Source of the DNA: Paeniroseomonas aquatica
GTDB taxonomy: Bacteria > Pseudomonadota > Alphaproteobacteria > Acetobacterales > Acetobacteraceae
Reading direction: 5' to 3'
DNA length: 64,000 nt
Assembly: GCF_030409335.1 (NCBI RefSeq)
Contig: NZ_JAUFPN010000197.1
Coordinates: 62,001-126,000, forward strand
Numbering within the stretch: the first letter of the stretch is position 1; each line of letters starts with the position of its first letter. The notes under the pieces are model-generated. The model was not told where the DNA came from. It made no database searches and was given only the letters and a program-made list of their open reading frames with translations. Shown one piece after another: positions 40,434 to 49,489 of the stretch. The position numbers and the translations under genes were made by a program.

Positions 40434-41081
40434 TCAGCCGCGATCGGGATGCTCCCGCCCCGGCCGGCCCTTGTAGGCCGGCAGCGACCAGCCGCGGGCG
40501 ATCGCCGCGGCGCGGATGCCGAAGCAGACCGCCATGCCGCCGAGCAGCGCCGGGTCCCGCCACACCCCGTGCAGCCGCAGCCCGACGAAGACCGCGGCCC
40601 CGGCCAGCGCCGCCAGGGCGTAGATCTCCTTGCGCAGCAGCAGCGGGATCTCGTTGCAGACGACATCGCGCAGCGCCCCGCCGAAGCTGGCCGTCACCAC
40701 CCCGAGCAGCACCGCCGCCCAGGGGTTGGCCCCGGCGATCAGCGCGGTCTCGGCCCCCAGCACGGCAAAGAGCGACAGCCCCAGCGCATCCGCCCAGAGC
40801 AGGGCGCGGAAGCGGTTCTCGATGCGGTGCGCGGTGAAGAAGACCAGCAGCGCGACGCTGCTCGCCACCGCCAGCAGCGCCGGGTCGCGCAGCCAGACCA
40901 CCGGCAGCCGCCCGAGCAGCAGGTCGCGCAGCGTGCCGCCGCCGAAGCCGGTGACCGCGGCGACCAGGATGAAGCCGACCGCGTCCATCTGCTTGCGCGA
41001 GGCGACCAGCGCCCCCGAGGCGGCGAAGACCGCGATGCCCGCGAGGTCGAGCCAGCGGAGCAGCGTCTCGACGCCGATCAT
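40434..41081 (-). CDS. TRIC/UPF0126 family membrane protein (YicG-like)
   Basis: A 215-residue inner-membrane protein with seven hydrophobic helices in two homologous halves. Half one: LDLAGIAVFAASGALVASRK and VTGFGGGTLRDLLLGRLPV; half two: FAVLGAETALIAGANPWAAV and VTASFGGALRDVVCNEIPLL. The repeated GGGxLRD / GGALRD motifs are the hallmark of the TRIC (trimeric intracellular cation channel-like) family; bacterial members may conduct cations or glycine. Its ATG (41081) overlaps the TGA of the PepSY gene. A named role cannot be assigned. Confidence 0.9.
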   Translation of the reverse strand: MIGVETLLRWLDLAGIAVFAASGALVASRKQMDAVGFILVAAVTGFGGGTLRDLLLGRLPVVWLRDPALLAVASSVALLVFFTAHRIENRFRALLWADALGLSLFAVLGAETALIAGANPWAAVLLGVVTASFGGALRDVVCNEIPLLLRKEIYALAALAGAAVFVGLRLHGVWRDPALLGGMAVCFGIRAAAIARGWSLPAYKGRPGREHPDRG

Positions 41082-42205
41082 GCCGCCGCGGCGCGGCGCC
41101 GCACCTGCCGCTTCGCCTGGCGGGAGCGCCACCACAGCCGCAGCCCGAGCCAGCCCATGACCAGCGGCAGCGCCCCGATGCCCGCCAGCGCCAGCCGGTG
41201 CGGCAGGCCGAGCACCGTGCCGTCGTGCAGCGCGACGATCCAGCCGCGGATCCGCCCGACCGGGTCGCCGCCGCCGATCTCGGGCAGCGCCCCGCTCGCC
41301 GGGTCCACCTGCACCGAGATCCCCTGGCCCGGCCAGGGCGCCGGCGGCGCCAGCTCGACGCCGATGGTCGTCGTGCGCCCCGGCACCGGCAGGTCGATGA
41401 ACTGCACCTGCCAGCCCGGCCGCAGCGCCCCGGCCAGCCGCACCGCGCCCTCGAGGTCGACCGGCCCGGCCCCGGCGGCGCTGCCCGGCGGGGTGCCCCA
41501 GCGGATGAGGCGGTAGAGCCCCCATTGCACCGTGTCCGGGAAGGCCATGCCGATCCCGGTCACCACCGCGACCAGCAGCGGCAGCAGCACCCGCAGGCCG
41601 AAGGCCCGGTGCTGGTTGGCCAGCCGCCGCCGCCCGCGCAGCCCGCCGAGCGCGACCAGCTTCTCCCGCCAGGGCACCGCGTCCCGCTGCAGCCAGAGCG
41701 CGAGGCCCGCGAGCAGCAGCGCCAGCAGCGGCAGGCCGAGCAGCCCGACCAGCAGGTCGCCCAGGCCGCCGAGCAGCAGCCCGCGGTGCAGGTCGTGCAC
41801 CCAGTGGATCCAGAGCGAGCCCTGCCGCACCGTGCCCAGCACCGCGCCGCTGGAGGGGTCGAGATAGCGGGTGACCCGGCCGTTCCGGTCGCGGAAGTCG
41901 GCGCGCAGGGGCTGGCCCGCGCCGGCCGGCGGCCAGACCCGCAGCAGCCCCTCCGGCCCGCTCGCCCGCGCCGCTTCGACCAGCGCCGCCAGCGGCTGCG
42001 CCGGGCCGGGGCCGGGCGCGGCCTGGCCCCAGGTCTCGATCTCGGCGGTGAAGACCAGGAGGGAGCCGGTCAGCCCGAGCAGCGCGAACCAGGCCCCGAG
42101 CCCGAGCCCGAGCCAGCGGTGCAGCCGCCGCAGCACCGGCGTGGCGCCCCGCCCGGCGGGGCGGGCCGGGCGGGCGGCCTGGGTCGGCAAGGCGTCAGCG
42201 GTCAT
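41078..42205 (-). CDS. PepSY-associated transmembrane helix protein
   Basis: A 375-residue membrane protein with four helices typical of the PepSY_TM family: HRWLGLGLGAWFALLGLTGSLLVF after RRLHRW, WVHDLHRGLLLG with paired His (heme or metal), DLLVGLLGLPLLALLLAGLALW and a final helix LPLVMGWLGLRLWWR. Between them lie periplasmic PepSY-like stretches (about 60-110 and 245-320). Family members near siderophore receptors act as flavin- or heme-linked ferri-siderophore reductases; no TonB receptor is in view, so a more general role is possible. Coupled with the TRIC gene by ATGA. A 25-base hairpin lies in its 5' leader. Confidence 0.8.
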   Translation of the reverse strand: MTADALPTQAARPARPAGRGATPVLRRLHRWLGLGLGAWFALLGLTGSLLVFTAEIETWGQAAPGPGPAQPLAALVEAARASGPEGLLRVWPPAGAGQPLRADFRDRNGRVTRYLDPSSGAVLGTVRQGSLWIHWVHDLHRGLLLGGLGDLLVGLLGLPLLALLLAGLALWLQRDAVPWREKLVALGGLRGRRRLANQHRAFGLRVLLPLLVAVVTGIGMAFPDTVQWGLYRLIRWGTPPGSAAGAGPVDLEGAVRLAGALRPGWQVQFIDLPVPGRTTTIGVELAPPAPWPGQGISVQVDPASGALPEIGGGDPVGRIRGWIVALHDGTVLGLPHRLALAGIGALPLVMGWLGLRLWWRSRQAKRQVRRRAAAA

Positions 42206-42226
42206 GCGAGGGCCCCGATCAGTGGC

Positions 42227-42251
42227 GCCGCCGGCCCGAGGCGCCGGCGGC
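42227..42251 (-). promoter_or_regulatory. Perfect 9-bp hairpin in the leader of the PepSY gene
   Basis: GCCGCCGGC (42227-42235) pairs with GCCGGCGGC (42243-42251), with a seven-base loop, in the 121-base gap between the receiver gene end (42327) and the PepSY start (42205). On the transcribed strand it begins 22 bases upstream of the start codon. It may terminate the kinase/receiver transcript or control translation. Confidence 0.45.
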
Positions 42252-42326
42252 ATCCGGCTCGTTCCGGTTAGCTGCGCATCCCGCCGCATGCAACAGGCAG
42301 CGGCCGGGCGGGGGGAAGGGGCGGGG

Positions 42327-42698
42327 CTATTGCCGCAGCCGGGTGACCACCTGGCGGAGCTGCTCGAAGGTGATCGGCTTGAACAGCACGGCGGCGGGAT
42401 GGTCGGTCCCAATCCGGGCGACCGTGTCCGGCTCGCGCGAGCCGGTGATGAAGATGACCCGGGCGCCGACATGGGCATGGATGTGCAGCGCGGCATCCAC
42501 CCCGTCGCCCTCGCCGCGCAGCCGCATGTCCATGGTGACCAGCTCCGGCCGCAGCGACACCGCCATGGCCATGGCCTCCGCCGCCGTGGCGGCGACGCCG
42601 CAGACGTGGAGCCCGAGGTCCTCGACCATCGCGACCAGCAGCTCGGCGATGAGGAATTCGTCCTCGACGATCAGGACGCCGCCCGTGCTCCGTGTCAT
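42327..42698 (-). CDS. Single-domain response regulator (receiver only)
   Basis: A 123-residue CheY-like receiver without an output domain. VLIVEDEFLIAEL gives the acidic pocket (E12, D13), VTMDMRL the phosphorylated Asp57, FITGS the conserved Thr (T85) and VLFKPIT the Lys107. Proteins of this size next to HWE/HisKA_2-type kinases are usually the phospho-acceptor of a phosphorelay, as in general stress response branches. The ATG overlaps the kinase TGA by four bases (42698-42695), so the pair is cotranslated. The downstream target of phosphorylation is unknown. Confidence 0.92.
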   Translation of the reverse strand: MTRSTGGVLIVEDEFLIAELLVAMVEDLGLHVCGVAATAAEAMAMAVSLRPELVTMDMRLRGEGDGVDAALHIHAHVGARVIFITGSREPDTVARIGTDHPAAVLFKPITFEQLRQVVTRLRQ

Positions 42699-44194
42699 GC
42701 CGCCTCCGGTATGGGAAGGTCGATGCCGATGCGGGTGCCGCCCTCGCGGGTGATGCCGATCCGGCCGCCGAGCTGGCGGGTCAGCCCGGCGATCAGCCGG
42801 TTGCCGGCCGCTAGGTCGCCGGGCGCCGCCGGCCCGTCGTCGCTCACCGTGAGCCGGGCGGCGTCGCCCGCCTCCCGGCGGAAGGCCACCGCCACGCGGC
42901 CGACCCCCTCCTGCCGGACCGCCTGCGCCACCAGCTCGGTCACGATCAGCCCCAGCGGGATGGCGAAGTCGAGGTCCACCGCGACCGGGTCGGCCAGCAC
43001 CTCCACCGTGCAGCCCGGCAGGGCGGCCCGGCGGATCTCGGCCACCAGCTCCTCGAGGAAGGGGGCGATGTCGAAGTAGCGCAGATCGGCCGAGCGCATG
43101 AGCTGCTGATGCGCCTGGCCCAGGGTGAAGACCCGCTGGCGCAGCCGGGCGAAGCCCTCCAGCGCCGCCGGGTCGGTCACCGGCCGGGCCTCGGCATGGA
43201 TCAGCGAATCGACGATCTGCAGGTTGTTCTCCACCCGGTGGTAGACCTCCCGCAGCAGCAGGTCGCGCTGGCCGAGCGCCTGGGTCAGCTCCGCCGTCCG
43301 CGCCGCGACCCGCTCCTCCAGCGTCGCCTTGGCCCGGGCGAGGGCCTGCTGCTGGCGGAGGAACTGCCCCATGAAGAACAGGAACAGGACGGAGGCCGAG
43401 ACCGCCCAGCTCAGCCGCCCCAGCGACCAGCCGAGGGAATAGCGGGCGCCGCCGGCCAGCGAGAGCAGGTTGGCGACCAGCAGCGCGCTGAGCGCCAGGC
43501 CCAGCCAGAGGAAGATCGGGTCCCGCCGCCCGGCCCCCGCCAGGCTCAGCAGGATGGCCGCCGCCACCGCCACCATCTCGCCGTAGGTCATGCCGGCGTT
43601 GAGCGGGGTCCAGGCCTGGCCCAGCATGAGCGGCGGCAGCGCCGCCACCCTCCCGGTCACCAGCAGGCCGCAGCCCAGCACCAGCCCCGCCACCAGCGCC
43701 ACCGCCCAGAGGCCGTGCCGCCGCACCTGCGCCGGCGCCACCCGCCAGCCCGGGGCGAAGGCGGCGGCGGCCACCGCGGCCAGGGCCAGGCCGGCATAGC
43801 CGCCCATCCAGAGCAGGAAGGTCCAGGCGGCCGCCTGCGGCATCCCCAGCATGCTGCGCCCGGGCAGGATCGCCCCGGGGAAGGTCAGCAGGTGCAGCAC
43901 CGCCATCAGCCCGGCGAAGAGGCAGGCGGCCCCGAGCAGCAGCAGCGACCAGCGCCGGGTCGCCTCGAAGCGCACCAGGACCAGGAAGCCGGTCGCCACC
44001 TCGGTGATCAGCACCGTGGCGACGAAGAGCGGGGTGATGGCGGTGACCTCGGGGCCCGGCCGCGCGGCGAAGGGCAGCGCCGCCAGGGCCGCCGCGCCAT
44101 AGAGCCCGAGCAGCGCCAGCACCAGCCGCCGCGGGGCGCCGGCCGCCGCCGGCCCCGCCATGGTCTCAACGGAGGCAGCATCGGCGGCAGGCAT
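42695..44194 (-). CDS. Sensor histidine kinase (MASE4-like membrane sensor, HisKA_2/HWE-type kinase)
   Basis: A 499-residue inner-membrane kinase. Residues 20-285 hold about eight membrane helices resembling MASE4 (ITPLFVATVLITEVATGFLV, PLNAGMTYGEMVAV). A coiled coil follows (ARAKATLEERVAARTAELTQ, about 285-310), then the dimerisation box with the phosphorylated His319 in REVYHRVENNLQIVDSL and an ATP-binding domain ending PIPEAA (GLIVTELVAQAV, VSDDGPAAPG, GGTRIGIDLP). YHRVENNLQ is the HisKA_2 form of the HHRVKNNLQ consensus, with E in place of K. Its partner receiver gene overlaps downstream. Signal unknown. Confidence 0.9.
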   Translation of the reverse strand: MPAADAASVETMAGPAAAGAPRRLVLALLGLYGAAALAALPFAARPGPEVTAITPLFVATVLITEVATGFLVLVRFEATRRWSLLLLGAACLFAGLMAVLHLLTFPGAILPGRSMLGMPQAAAWTFLLWMGGYAGLALAAVAAAAFAPGWRVAPAQVRRHGLWAVALVAGLVLGCGLLVTGRVAALPPLMLGQAWTPLNAGMTYGEMVAVAAAILLSLAGAGRRDPIFLWLGLALSALLVANLLSLAGGARYSLGWSLGRLSWAVSASVLFLFFMGQFLRQQQALARAKATLEERVAARTAELTQALGQRDLLLREVYHRVENNLQIVDSLIHAEARPVTDPAALEGFARLRQRVFTLGQAHQQLMRSADLRYFDIAPFLEELVAEIRRAALPGCTVEVLADPVAVDLDFAIPLGLIVTELVAQAVRQEGVGRVAVAFRREAGDAARLTVSDDGPAAPGDLAAGNRLIAGLTRQLGGRIGITREGGTRIGIDLPIPEAA

Positions 44195-44328
44195 CGTGCG
44201 GTCTCACCAGGGGCCGGCCGGGGGCCATGACCGGGGCCACGCCGGAGTCGGGCATATTCCCATGACATATGATGAGAAGCGGCCCCGCATGCAACCGGGC
44301 CGCAAGGGCGCCGGGCCGGGCCTTTCCG

Positions 44329-44357
44329 TTGACACCATCCCGACCCCGCGCTACCGC
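44329..44357 (+). promoter_or_regulatory. Candidate sigma-70 promoter of the fab cluster
   Basis: TTGACA (44329-44334), a perfect -35 hexamer, is followed 17 bases later by TACCGC (44352-44357), a weak -10. It lies 40 bases before the fabD ATG in the divergent gap between the histidine kinase and fabD genes. Confidence 0.5.
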
Positions 44358-44396
44358 CCCCGCCCTGATCTGTCACAATAAACCTGAGGAACCGCC

Positions 44397-45356
44397 ATGG
44401 CATTGGCCTTCGTCTTCCCCGGCCAGGGCAGCCAGGCCCCCGGGATGGGCCGCGACCTCGCCGAGGCCTTCCCCGCCGCGCGCGAGGTCTTCCAGGAAGT
44501 CGACGACGCGCTGAAGCAGAAGCTCTCGAAGCTGATGTTCGAGGGCCAGGCCATCGACATCACCCTGACCTCCAATGCCCAGCCGGCGCTGATGGCGGTC
44601 TCGGTCGCGGTGGTCCGGGTGCTGGAGAAGGAGGGCGGCTTCAGCCTCGCCTCCAAGGTGGCCCTCGTCGCCGGCCATTCGCTCGGCGAGTACAGCGCGC
44701 TGGCCGCCGCCGGCGCCTTCGACCTCGCCACCGCCGCCCGGCTGCTGCGGCTGCGCGGCGACGCCATGCAGGCCGCGACCCCGCCCGGGACCGGCGCCAT
44801 GGCCGCTCTGCTCGGCGCCGACCTGGCCCAGGCCCAGGCGATCTGCGACGCGGCCAGGACCGACCCCGAGACCGAGGCGGCCGAGGTGCTCGAGATCGCC
44901 AACGACAACGGCGGCGGCCAGATCGTCGTCTCGGGCGCCGCCGGCGCGGTCGAGCGCGCCATCGCCGCCGCCCCCGGGCTCGGCGTGCGGCGGGCCCTGC
45001 CGCTGCCGGTCTCGGCGCCCTTCCACTGCGCCCTGATGGCCCCCGCCGCGGATGCCATGGCCGAGGCGCTGGACGCCGCCGCCATCCGCCCGCCGGTGGT
45101 GCCGCTGATCGCCAACGTCACCGCCGCCAAGGCGACCGACCCGGCCGAGATCCGCCGCCTGCTGGTGCAGCAGGTGACCGCCACGGTCCGCTGGCGCGAG
45201 TGCGTCGCCGCCATGGCCGCCATGGGCTGCGACCGCTTCGTCGAGGTCGGCACCGGCAAGGTGCTCACCGGGCTGATGAAGCGCAACGCGCCGGAGGCCG
45301 CCGCCTCCGCCATCGGCACCCCCGCCGATGTCGAAGCCTTCCTCAAGACGATCTAG
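44397..45356 (+). CDS. fabD: Malonyl-CoA:ACP transacylase
   Basis: A 319-residue FabD. FPGQGSQAPGMGRDLAE is the N-terminal signature, VAGHSLGEYSALAA contains the nucleophilic Ser94, and LPVSAPFHCALMAP the catalytic His210. It loads malonyl groups onto ACP for type II fatty-acid synthesis in the cytoplasm. GAGGA stands six bases before the ATG. It is the first gene of a rightward cluster with fabG, acpP, fabF and mltG, the canonical order. A TTGACA lies 60 bases upstream. Confidence 0.97.
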   Translation: MALAFVFPGQGSQAPGMGRDLAEAFPAAREVFQEVDDALKQKLSKLMFEGQAIDITLTSNAQPALMAVSVAVVRVLEKEGGFSLASKVALVAGHSLGEYSALAAAGAFDLATAARLLRLRGDAMQAATPPGTGAMAALLGADLAQAQAICDAARTDPETEAAEVLEIANDNGGGQIVVSGAAGAVERAIAAAPGLGVRRALPLPVSAPFHCALMAPAADAMAEALDAAAIRPPVVPLIANVTAAKATDPAEIRRLLVQQVTATVRWRECVAAMAAMGCDRFVEVGTGKVLTGLMKRNAPEAAASAIGTPADVEAFLKTI

Positions 45357-45365
45357 GAGACGCCG

Positions 45366-46106
45366 ATGTTCGACCTGACCGGCCGTGTCGCCCTCGTCAC
45401 CGGCGCCACCGGCGGCATCGGCGCGGGCATCGCCCGGGCGCTGCATGCCCGGGGCGCCAAGGTGGCCATCACCGGCCGCCGCGCGGCGGAGCTGGAGGCG
45501 CTGGCGGCCGAGCTGGGCGGGGAGGGGGTGCTGGTCGCCCCCGCCGACCTCGCCGACCCGGCCGCCCCGGCGGCGCTGGTGGAGCAGGTGGAGGGCGCCC
45601 TCGGCTCGCTCGACATCCTGGTGAACAACGCCGGCTTCACCCGGGACATGCTGGCGCTGCGCATGGGCGACGCCGACTGGGCGGCGGTGCTCGAGGTCGA
45701 CCTGACCGCCCCCTTCCGCCTGGCGCGGGCCGGGCTGCGCGGCATGATGAAGCGCCGCTGGGGCCGCATCGTCTCGATCGCCTCCATCGTCGGCGTCACC
45801 GGCAATGCGGGGCAGGCCAATTACAGCGCCGCCAAGGCCGGGCTCATCGGCATGAGCAAGTCGCTGGCGCAGGAGGTGGCGACCCGCGGGGTGACGGTGA
45901 ACGTCGTGGCCCCGGGCTTCGTGAAGACCGCCATGACCGATGCGCTGAACGAGGCGCAGAAGGCCAGGCTGATGGAGCGCATCCCGACCGGGCGGATGGG
46001 CGCGCCGGAGGACATCGCCGCCGCCGTGGTCTTCCTGGCCAGCGCCGAGGCCGGCTGGACCACCGGCCAGACCATCCACGTCAACGGCGGCATGGCGATG
46101 ATCTGA
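45366..46106 (+). CDS. fabG: 3-oxoacyl-ACP reductase
   Basis: A 246-residue short-chain dehydrogenase. TGATGGIGAGIARALHAR is the NADPH loop, NNAGFTRDMLALRM the central motif, and Ser140, Tyr153 and Lys157 (VSIASIVGVTGNAGQANYSAAKAG) the active site. The ending WTTGQTIHVNGGMAMI is the FabG form. It reduces 3-oxoacyl-ACP in elongation. AGGAGA precedes the ATG, nine bases after the fabD stop. Context within the fab cluster makes this FabG rather than another reductase. Confidence 0.96.
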   Translation: MFDLTGRVALVTGATGGIGAGIARALHARGAKVAITGRRAAELEALAAELGGEGVLVAPADLADPAAPAALVEQVEGALGSLDILVNNAGFTRDMLALRMGDADWAAVLEVDLTAPFRLARAGLRGMMKRRWGRIVSIASIVGVTGNAGQANYSAAKAGLIGMSKSLAQEVATRGVTVNVVAPGFVKTAMTDALNEAQKARLMERIPTGRMGAPEDIAAAVVFLASAEAGWTTGQTIHVNGGMAMI

Positions 46107-46310
46107 GGCGGCGCGCCGCCACGGCGCGCGCCGCACCCGGCCGCGCAACGCCGATCGGGCGCCTGCCCAGCGCGCGCTGGCGCCGCGGCGGTGCGGCGGC
46201 CCATGATGCCGCCGTCGCGGCGCACGCGGAATTGGCGCCGGGCCCTGGCAACCCGCGCGGCGGGGCGCCGCTGATGCCTGATCGATCCCTCGAGGACAGG
46301 GGAGCTGCGC

Positions 46311-46541
46311 GTGGACTGGCTCGGACGATCCGGCGATCACCGCGACCCCTGGCGGGAGGGACCCTGGCTGCTGCTCGGCGCCGCGGCGCTCGCCGCCCCC
46401 CTGGCGGTGCTGGGCCAGGGCGGCGATGCCCATACCGCCTGGCTGGCCGGCCTCGCCTGCATCGCCTCGCCGGGCCTAGCGATCGAGACCATGCTCGGCC
46501 TCGCCCGGCTGGCCCAGGCCGTGGCGCCGGGACGGGACTGA
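46311..46541 (+). CDS. Small two-helix membrane protein of unknown function
   Basis: A 76-residue frame with a GTG start and AGGGGAG six bases before it. It has two hydrophobic segments, [18 protein letters not shown] and [18 protein letters not shown], linked by a short GGDAH loop, and a charged N-terminus ([16 protein letters not shown]). It lies in the 721-base space between fabG and acpP, an unusual gap for this cluster. No family is recognised. The reading frame and ribosome site suggest a real gene, but high GC makes chance frames common. Confidence 0.45.
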   Translation: MDWLGRSGDHRDPWREGPWLLLGAAALAAPLAVLGQGGDAHTAWLAGLACIASPGLAIETMLGLARLAQAVAPGRD

Positions 46542-46827
46542 GCCGCGCCCGGCGCGATGCTGCGGCGCGGCAGGCCGGACCGGCCGCGCAACGCCCCGGG
46601 CCCGCCCGGGGGGCGGTGTCCGGCGGGAGGCCGAAGGGGGCTGGACAGCATCGCAAACACCGCCTACGCCCCCTCCGGGTTCCGTGCTGCCCCTTGCCCG
46701 GTCCCGGCCGACATCCACCTTCCTCGCGGGGGGCAGGCGTCGCCGGCAGGCCTCCCGGGGGGCGCATGCAGGCCGTCCAATTCTGGCCCCCCGGCCGGGG
46801 CAACGCATTTCTGGAGACTGGCACGCG

Positions 46828-47064
46828 ATGAGCGAGACCGCCGAGAAGGTTAAGAAGATCGTCGTCGAGCACCTCGGCGTGGACGAAGCCAAGGTCACCG
46901 ACGACGCCTCCTTCATCGACGACCTGGGCGCCGACAGCCTGGACACCGTCGAGCTGGTCATGGCCTTCGAGGAGGCCTTCGGCGTGGAGATCCCGGACGA
47001 TGCGGCCGAGAAGATCACCACGGTGAAGGACGCCATCGCCTACATCGATGGCCAGAAGGCCTGA
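46828..47064 (+). CDS. acpP: Acyl carrier protein
   Basis: A 78-residue acidic [23 protein letters not shown] contains Ser37, the 4'-phosphopantetheine site. The N-terminus [20 protein letters not shown] and the end [15 protein letters not shown] are canonical. It carries growing acyl chains. GGAG lies 11 bases upstream of ATG. A 286-base gap with no clear gene separates it from the small membrane-protein frame, and probably holds its own promoter. It is 36 bases before fabF. Confidence 0.97.
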   Translation: MSETAEKVKKIVVEHLGVDEAKVTDDASFIDDLGADSLDTVELVMAFEEAFGVEIPDDAAEKITTVKDAIAYIDGQKA

Positions 47065-47100
47065 ACTTACGTCTGCGCTGATCGCAGGGAGAGGCTGAGC

Positions 47101-48381
47101 GTGTTCGCACACGGTGCCGCGCCGCGGCGGGTTGTCGTCACCGGCATGGGCATCGCGTGCCCGCTCGGGTTGGGCGTCGAACGGGTCTGGAAACGGCTGG
47201 TCGAGGGCGAGAGCGGCATTGCCGCGATCCAGTCCTTCGACGTGAAGGATCTGACGGCGAAGATCGCCGGCCAGGTCCCGGTCGGCGCCCGGGCCGAGGG
47301 TAAGCTCGATCTTGCCGAGTGGATCCCGGTCAAGGACCAGAAGAAGATGGACCGCTTCATCCAGCTCGCCGTCGTGGCGGCGGTGGAAGCGGTGGAGGAC
47401 AGCGGCTGGCTGCCCGAATCGGAGGAGGATCGCTGCGCCACCGGCGTGATGATCGGCTCCGGCATCGGCGGCCTGACCACGATCTTCGAGAGCTCCCGGC
47501 TGATCTGGGAAGGCAAGCACAAGCGCGTCTCGCCCTTCTTCATCCCGAGCGCGCTGATCAACCTGGCCTCCGGCCACGTCTCCATCCGCTACGGCTTCAA
47601 GGGCCCGAACCATGCGGTCGTCACCGCCTGCGCCACCGGCGTGCATGCGCTGGGCGACGCGGCGCGGCTGATCGCCTTCGGCGATGCCGACGTCATGGTG
47701 GCCGGCGGCGCCGAGGCGGCGGTGAGCGAGATCGGCATGGCCGGCTTCTGCGCCTCCCGCGCGCTGTCGACCGCCTACAACGACAACCCCGCCGCCGGCT
47801 CCCGCCCCTGGGACGAGGGCCGCGACGGCTTCGTCATGGGCGAGGGCGCCGGGGTCTGCGTGCTCGAGGAATACGAGCACGCCAAGGCCCGCGGCGCGAA
47901 GATCTACGCCGAGGTGATCGGCTACGGCATGTCGGGCGACGCCTACCACATCACCGCCCCTTCCGAGACCGGCGACGGCGCCTTCCGCTCCATGCGGGCG
48001 GCGCTGCGCAGCGCCGGGGTCAGCCCGGAGCAGGTGCAGTACGTCAATGCCCACGGCACCTCGACGCCGATGGGCGACGACCTGGAGTTGAGCGCGGTCG
48101 AGCGGCTCTGGGGCGACGCCGCCCCCGGCCTGGCGATGTCCTCGACCAAGTCGGCGATCGGCCACCTGCTCGGCGCCGCCGGTGCGGTGGAGGGAATCTT
48201 CTCCATCCTCGCCATCCGCGACAAGGTCGCCCCGCCGACCCTGAACCTCGAGAAACCCTCGCGCGAGAGCGCGATCGACCGGGTCGCCAAGGTCGCGCAG
48301 GAGAGGCCGATCGAGGTGGCGCTGTCGAACAGCTTCGGCTTCGGCGGCACCAATGCCAGCATCGTCTTCCGCGCCATCTGA
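47101..48381 (+). CDS. fabF: 3-oxoacyl-ACP synthase II
   Basis: A 426-residue condensing enzyme. Nucleophile Cys177 lies in VTACATGVHALGD; the two catalytic His are His318 (VNAHGTSTPMGD) and His355 (IGHLLGAAGA). The start is GTG with GGGAGAGG nearby. It elongates palmitoleoyl and related chains with malonyl-ACP. It follows acpP directly. Its TGA stop is in the same frame as the following mltG reading frame, with 39 bases between stop and the inferred CTG start. Confidence 0.96.
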   Translation: MFAHGAAPRRVVVTGMGIACPLGLGVERVWKRLVEGESGIAAIQSFDVKDLTAKIAGQVPVGARAEGKLDLAEWIPVKDQKKMDRFIQLAVVAAVEAVEDSGWLPESEEDRCATGVMIGSGIGGLTTIFESSRLIWEGKHKRVSPFFIPSALINLASGHVSIRYGFKGPNHAVVTACATGVHALGDAARLIAFGDADVMVAGGAEAAVSEIGMAGFCASRALSTAYNDNPAAGSRPWDEGRDGFVMGEGAGVCVLEEYEHAKARGAKIYAEVIGYGMSGDAYHITAPSETGDGAFRSMRAALRSAGVSPEQVQYVNAHGTSTPMGDDLELSAVERLWGDAAPGLAMSSTKSAIGHLLGAAGAVEGIFSILAIRDKVAPPTLNLEKPSRESAIDRVAKVAQERPIEVALSNSFGFGGTNASIVFRAI

Positions 48382-48420
48382 CGCGGCGGCCGGGGTGGCT
48401 TCCGTGCGGGCGGCCGTGTC

Positions 48421-49407
48421 CTGAGGCGCGGCCTCAGGCGGGCCGGGGCGGCGCTGCTGGTCCTGACGCTGCTGGCCGGCGCCGGCGCCTGGCAGGCGCT
48501 GCGGCTCTACCAGGCGCCGGGCCCGCTGGCGGCCCCGGCGCAGCTCGTCATCCCCCGCGGCGGCACCGAGGCCATCGCCGCCGCGCTGCAGGCGGCGGGC
48601 GCCATCGACGACCCGCGGGTCTTCGCCCTGGCGACGCTGGCGACCCGCGGCGAGGGGCCGCTGCGCGCCGCCGAATTCGCCTTCCCCCCCGGCGCCTCGG
48701 TCGCCGAGATCCTGGCCATCCTGCGCCACGGCCGCCCGGTGCAGCGCCGCCTGACCCTGCCGGAGGGGCTGACCACCTGGCAGATCGCGGCGCTGCTGGC
48801 CAAGGCCGAAGGGCTGGTCGGCGAGGCCCCGGCGCTGCCCGAGGGCGCCGTGCTGCCGGAGACCTACGCCTACCAGTGGGGCGACGACCGTGCCGCCCTG
48901 CTGCGCCGGGCCGAGGCGGCCATGGCCCAGGCCCTGGCCGAGAGCTGGGCCGTCCGGGCCGAGGGCCTGCCGTTGGCCAGCCCGCGCGAGGCGCTCATCC
49001 TCGCCAGCATCGTCGAGCGCGAGACCGCGCTGGCCGAGGAGCGTCCGCGCATCGCCGCGGTCTTCCTCAACCGGCTGCGCCAGGGCATGCCGCTGCAGTC
49101 CGACCCGACGGTCGCCTATGCCGCCGGCAACGGCGTCCCGCTCGACCGGCCGCTGAGCCGCGCCGACCTCGAGCGCGAGCATCCCTTCAACACCTACCGG
49201 CTGCGCGGCCTGCCGCCGGCGCCGATCGCCGCCCCGGGGCTGGCGGCGCTGCGGGCGGTGACCCGGCCGGCCGCCTCCGACGAGCTGTATTTCGTCGCCG
49301 ACGGCAGCGGCGGCCATGCCTTCGCCCGCACGCTCGAGGAGCACAACCGCAACGTCGCCCGCTGGCGGGAGATCGAGCGGCGCCGGGCGGATGCCACGCC
49401 GCGCTGA
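48421..49407 (+). CDS. mltG: Endolytic murein transglycosylase, inferred CTG start
   Basis: About 328 residues, full MltG length if started at CTG 48421: [20 protein letters not shown] is the expected short cytoplasmic/anchor start. A LysM-like region follows (about 45-100, [18 protein letters not shown]), then the YceG domain with the catalytic Glu199 in [37 protein letters not shown] and [19 protein letters not shown]. It cleaves nascent glycan strands in the periplasm. No ATG, GTG or TTG is in frame between the fabF stop and GTG 48739, which would cut away about 106 residues including the anchor. In the usual place after fabF. Confidence 0.92.
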   Translation: MRRGLRRAGAALLVLTLLAGAGAWQALRLYQAPGPLAAPAQLVIPRGGTEAIAAALQAAGAIDDPRVFALATLATRGEGPLRAAEFAFPPGASVAEILAILRHGRPVQRRLTLPEGLTTWQIAALLAKAEGLVGEAPALPEGAVLPETYAYQWGDDRAALLRRAEAAMAQALAESWAVRAEGLPLASPREALILASIVERETALAEERPRIAAVFLNRLRQGMPLQSDPTVAYAAGNGVPLDRPLSRADLEREHPFNTYRLRGLPPAPIAAPGLAALRAVTRPAASDELYFVADGSGGHAFARTLEEHNRNVARWREIERRRADATPR

Positions 49408-49489
49408 GCGGCTTGCATCCCCGCGGCCGTTGCGATACCTTAACAAGGCCGCGGGCACCGGTCCGGGTGGCTTCCGCGGGGACCTGTCG

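Noticed and set aside
48361-48424. FabF-MltG fusion by programmed stop readthrough
   Set aside because: The frames are the same, but no stem-loop or readthrough context is visible and separate proteins are the rule; CTG initiation is simpler.
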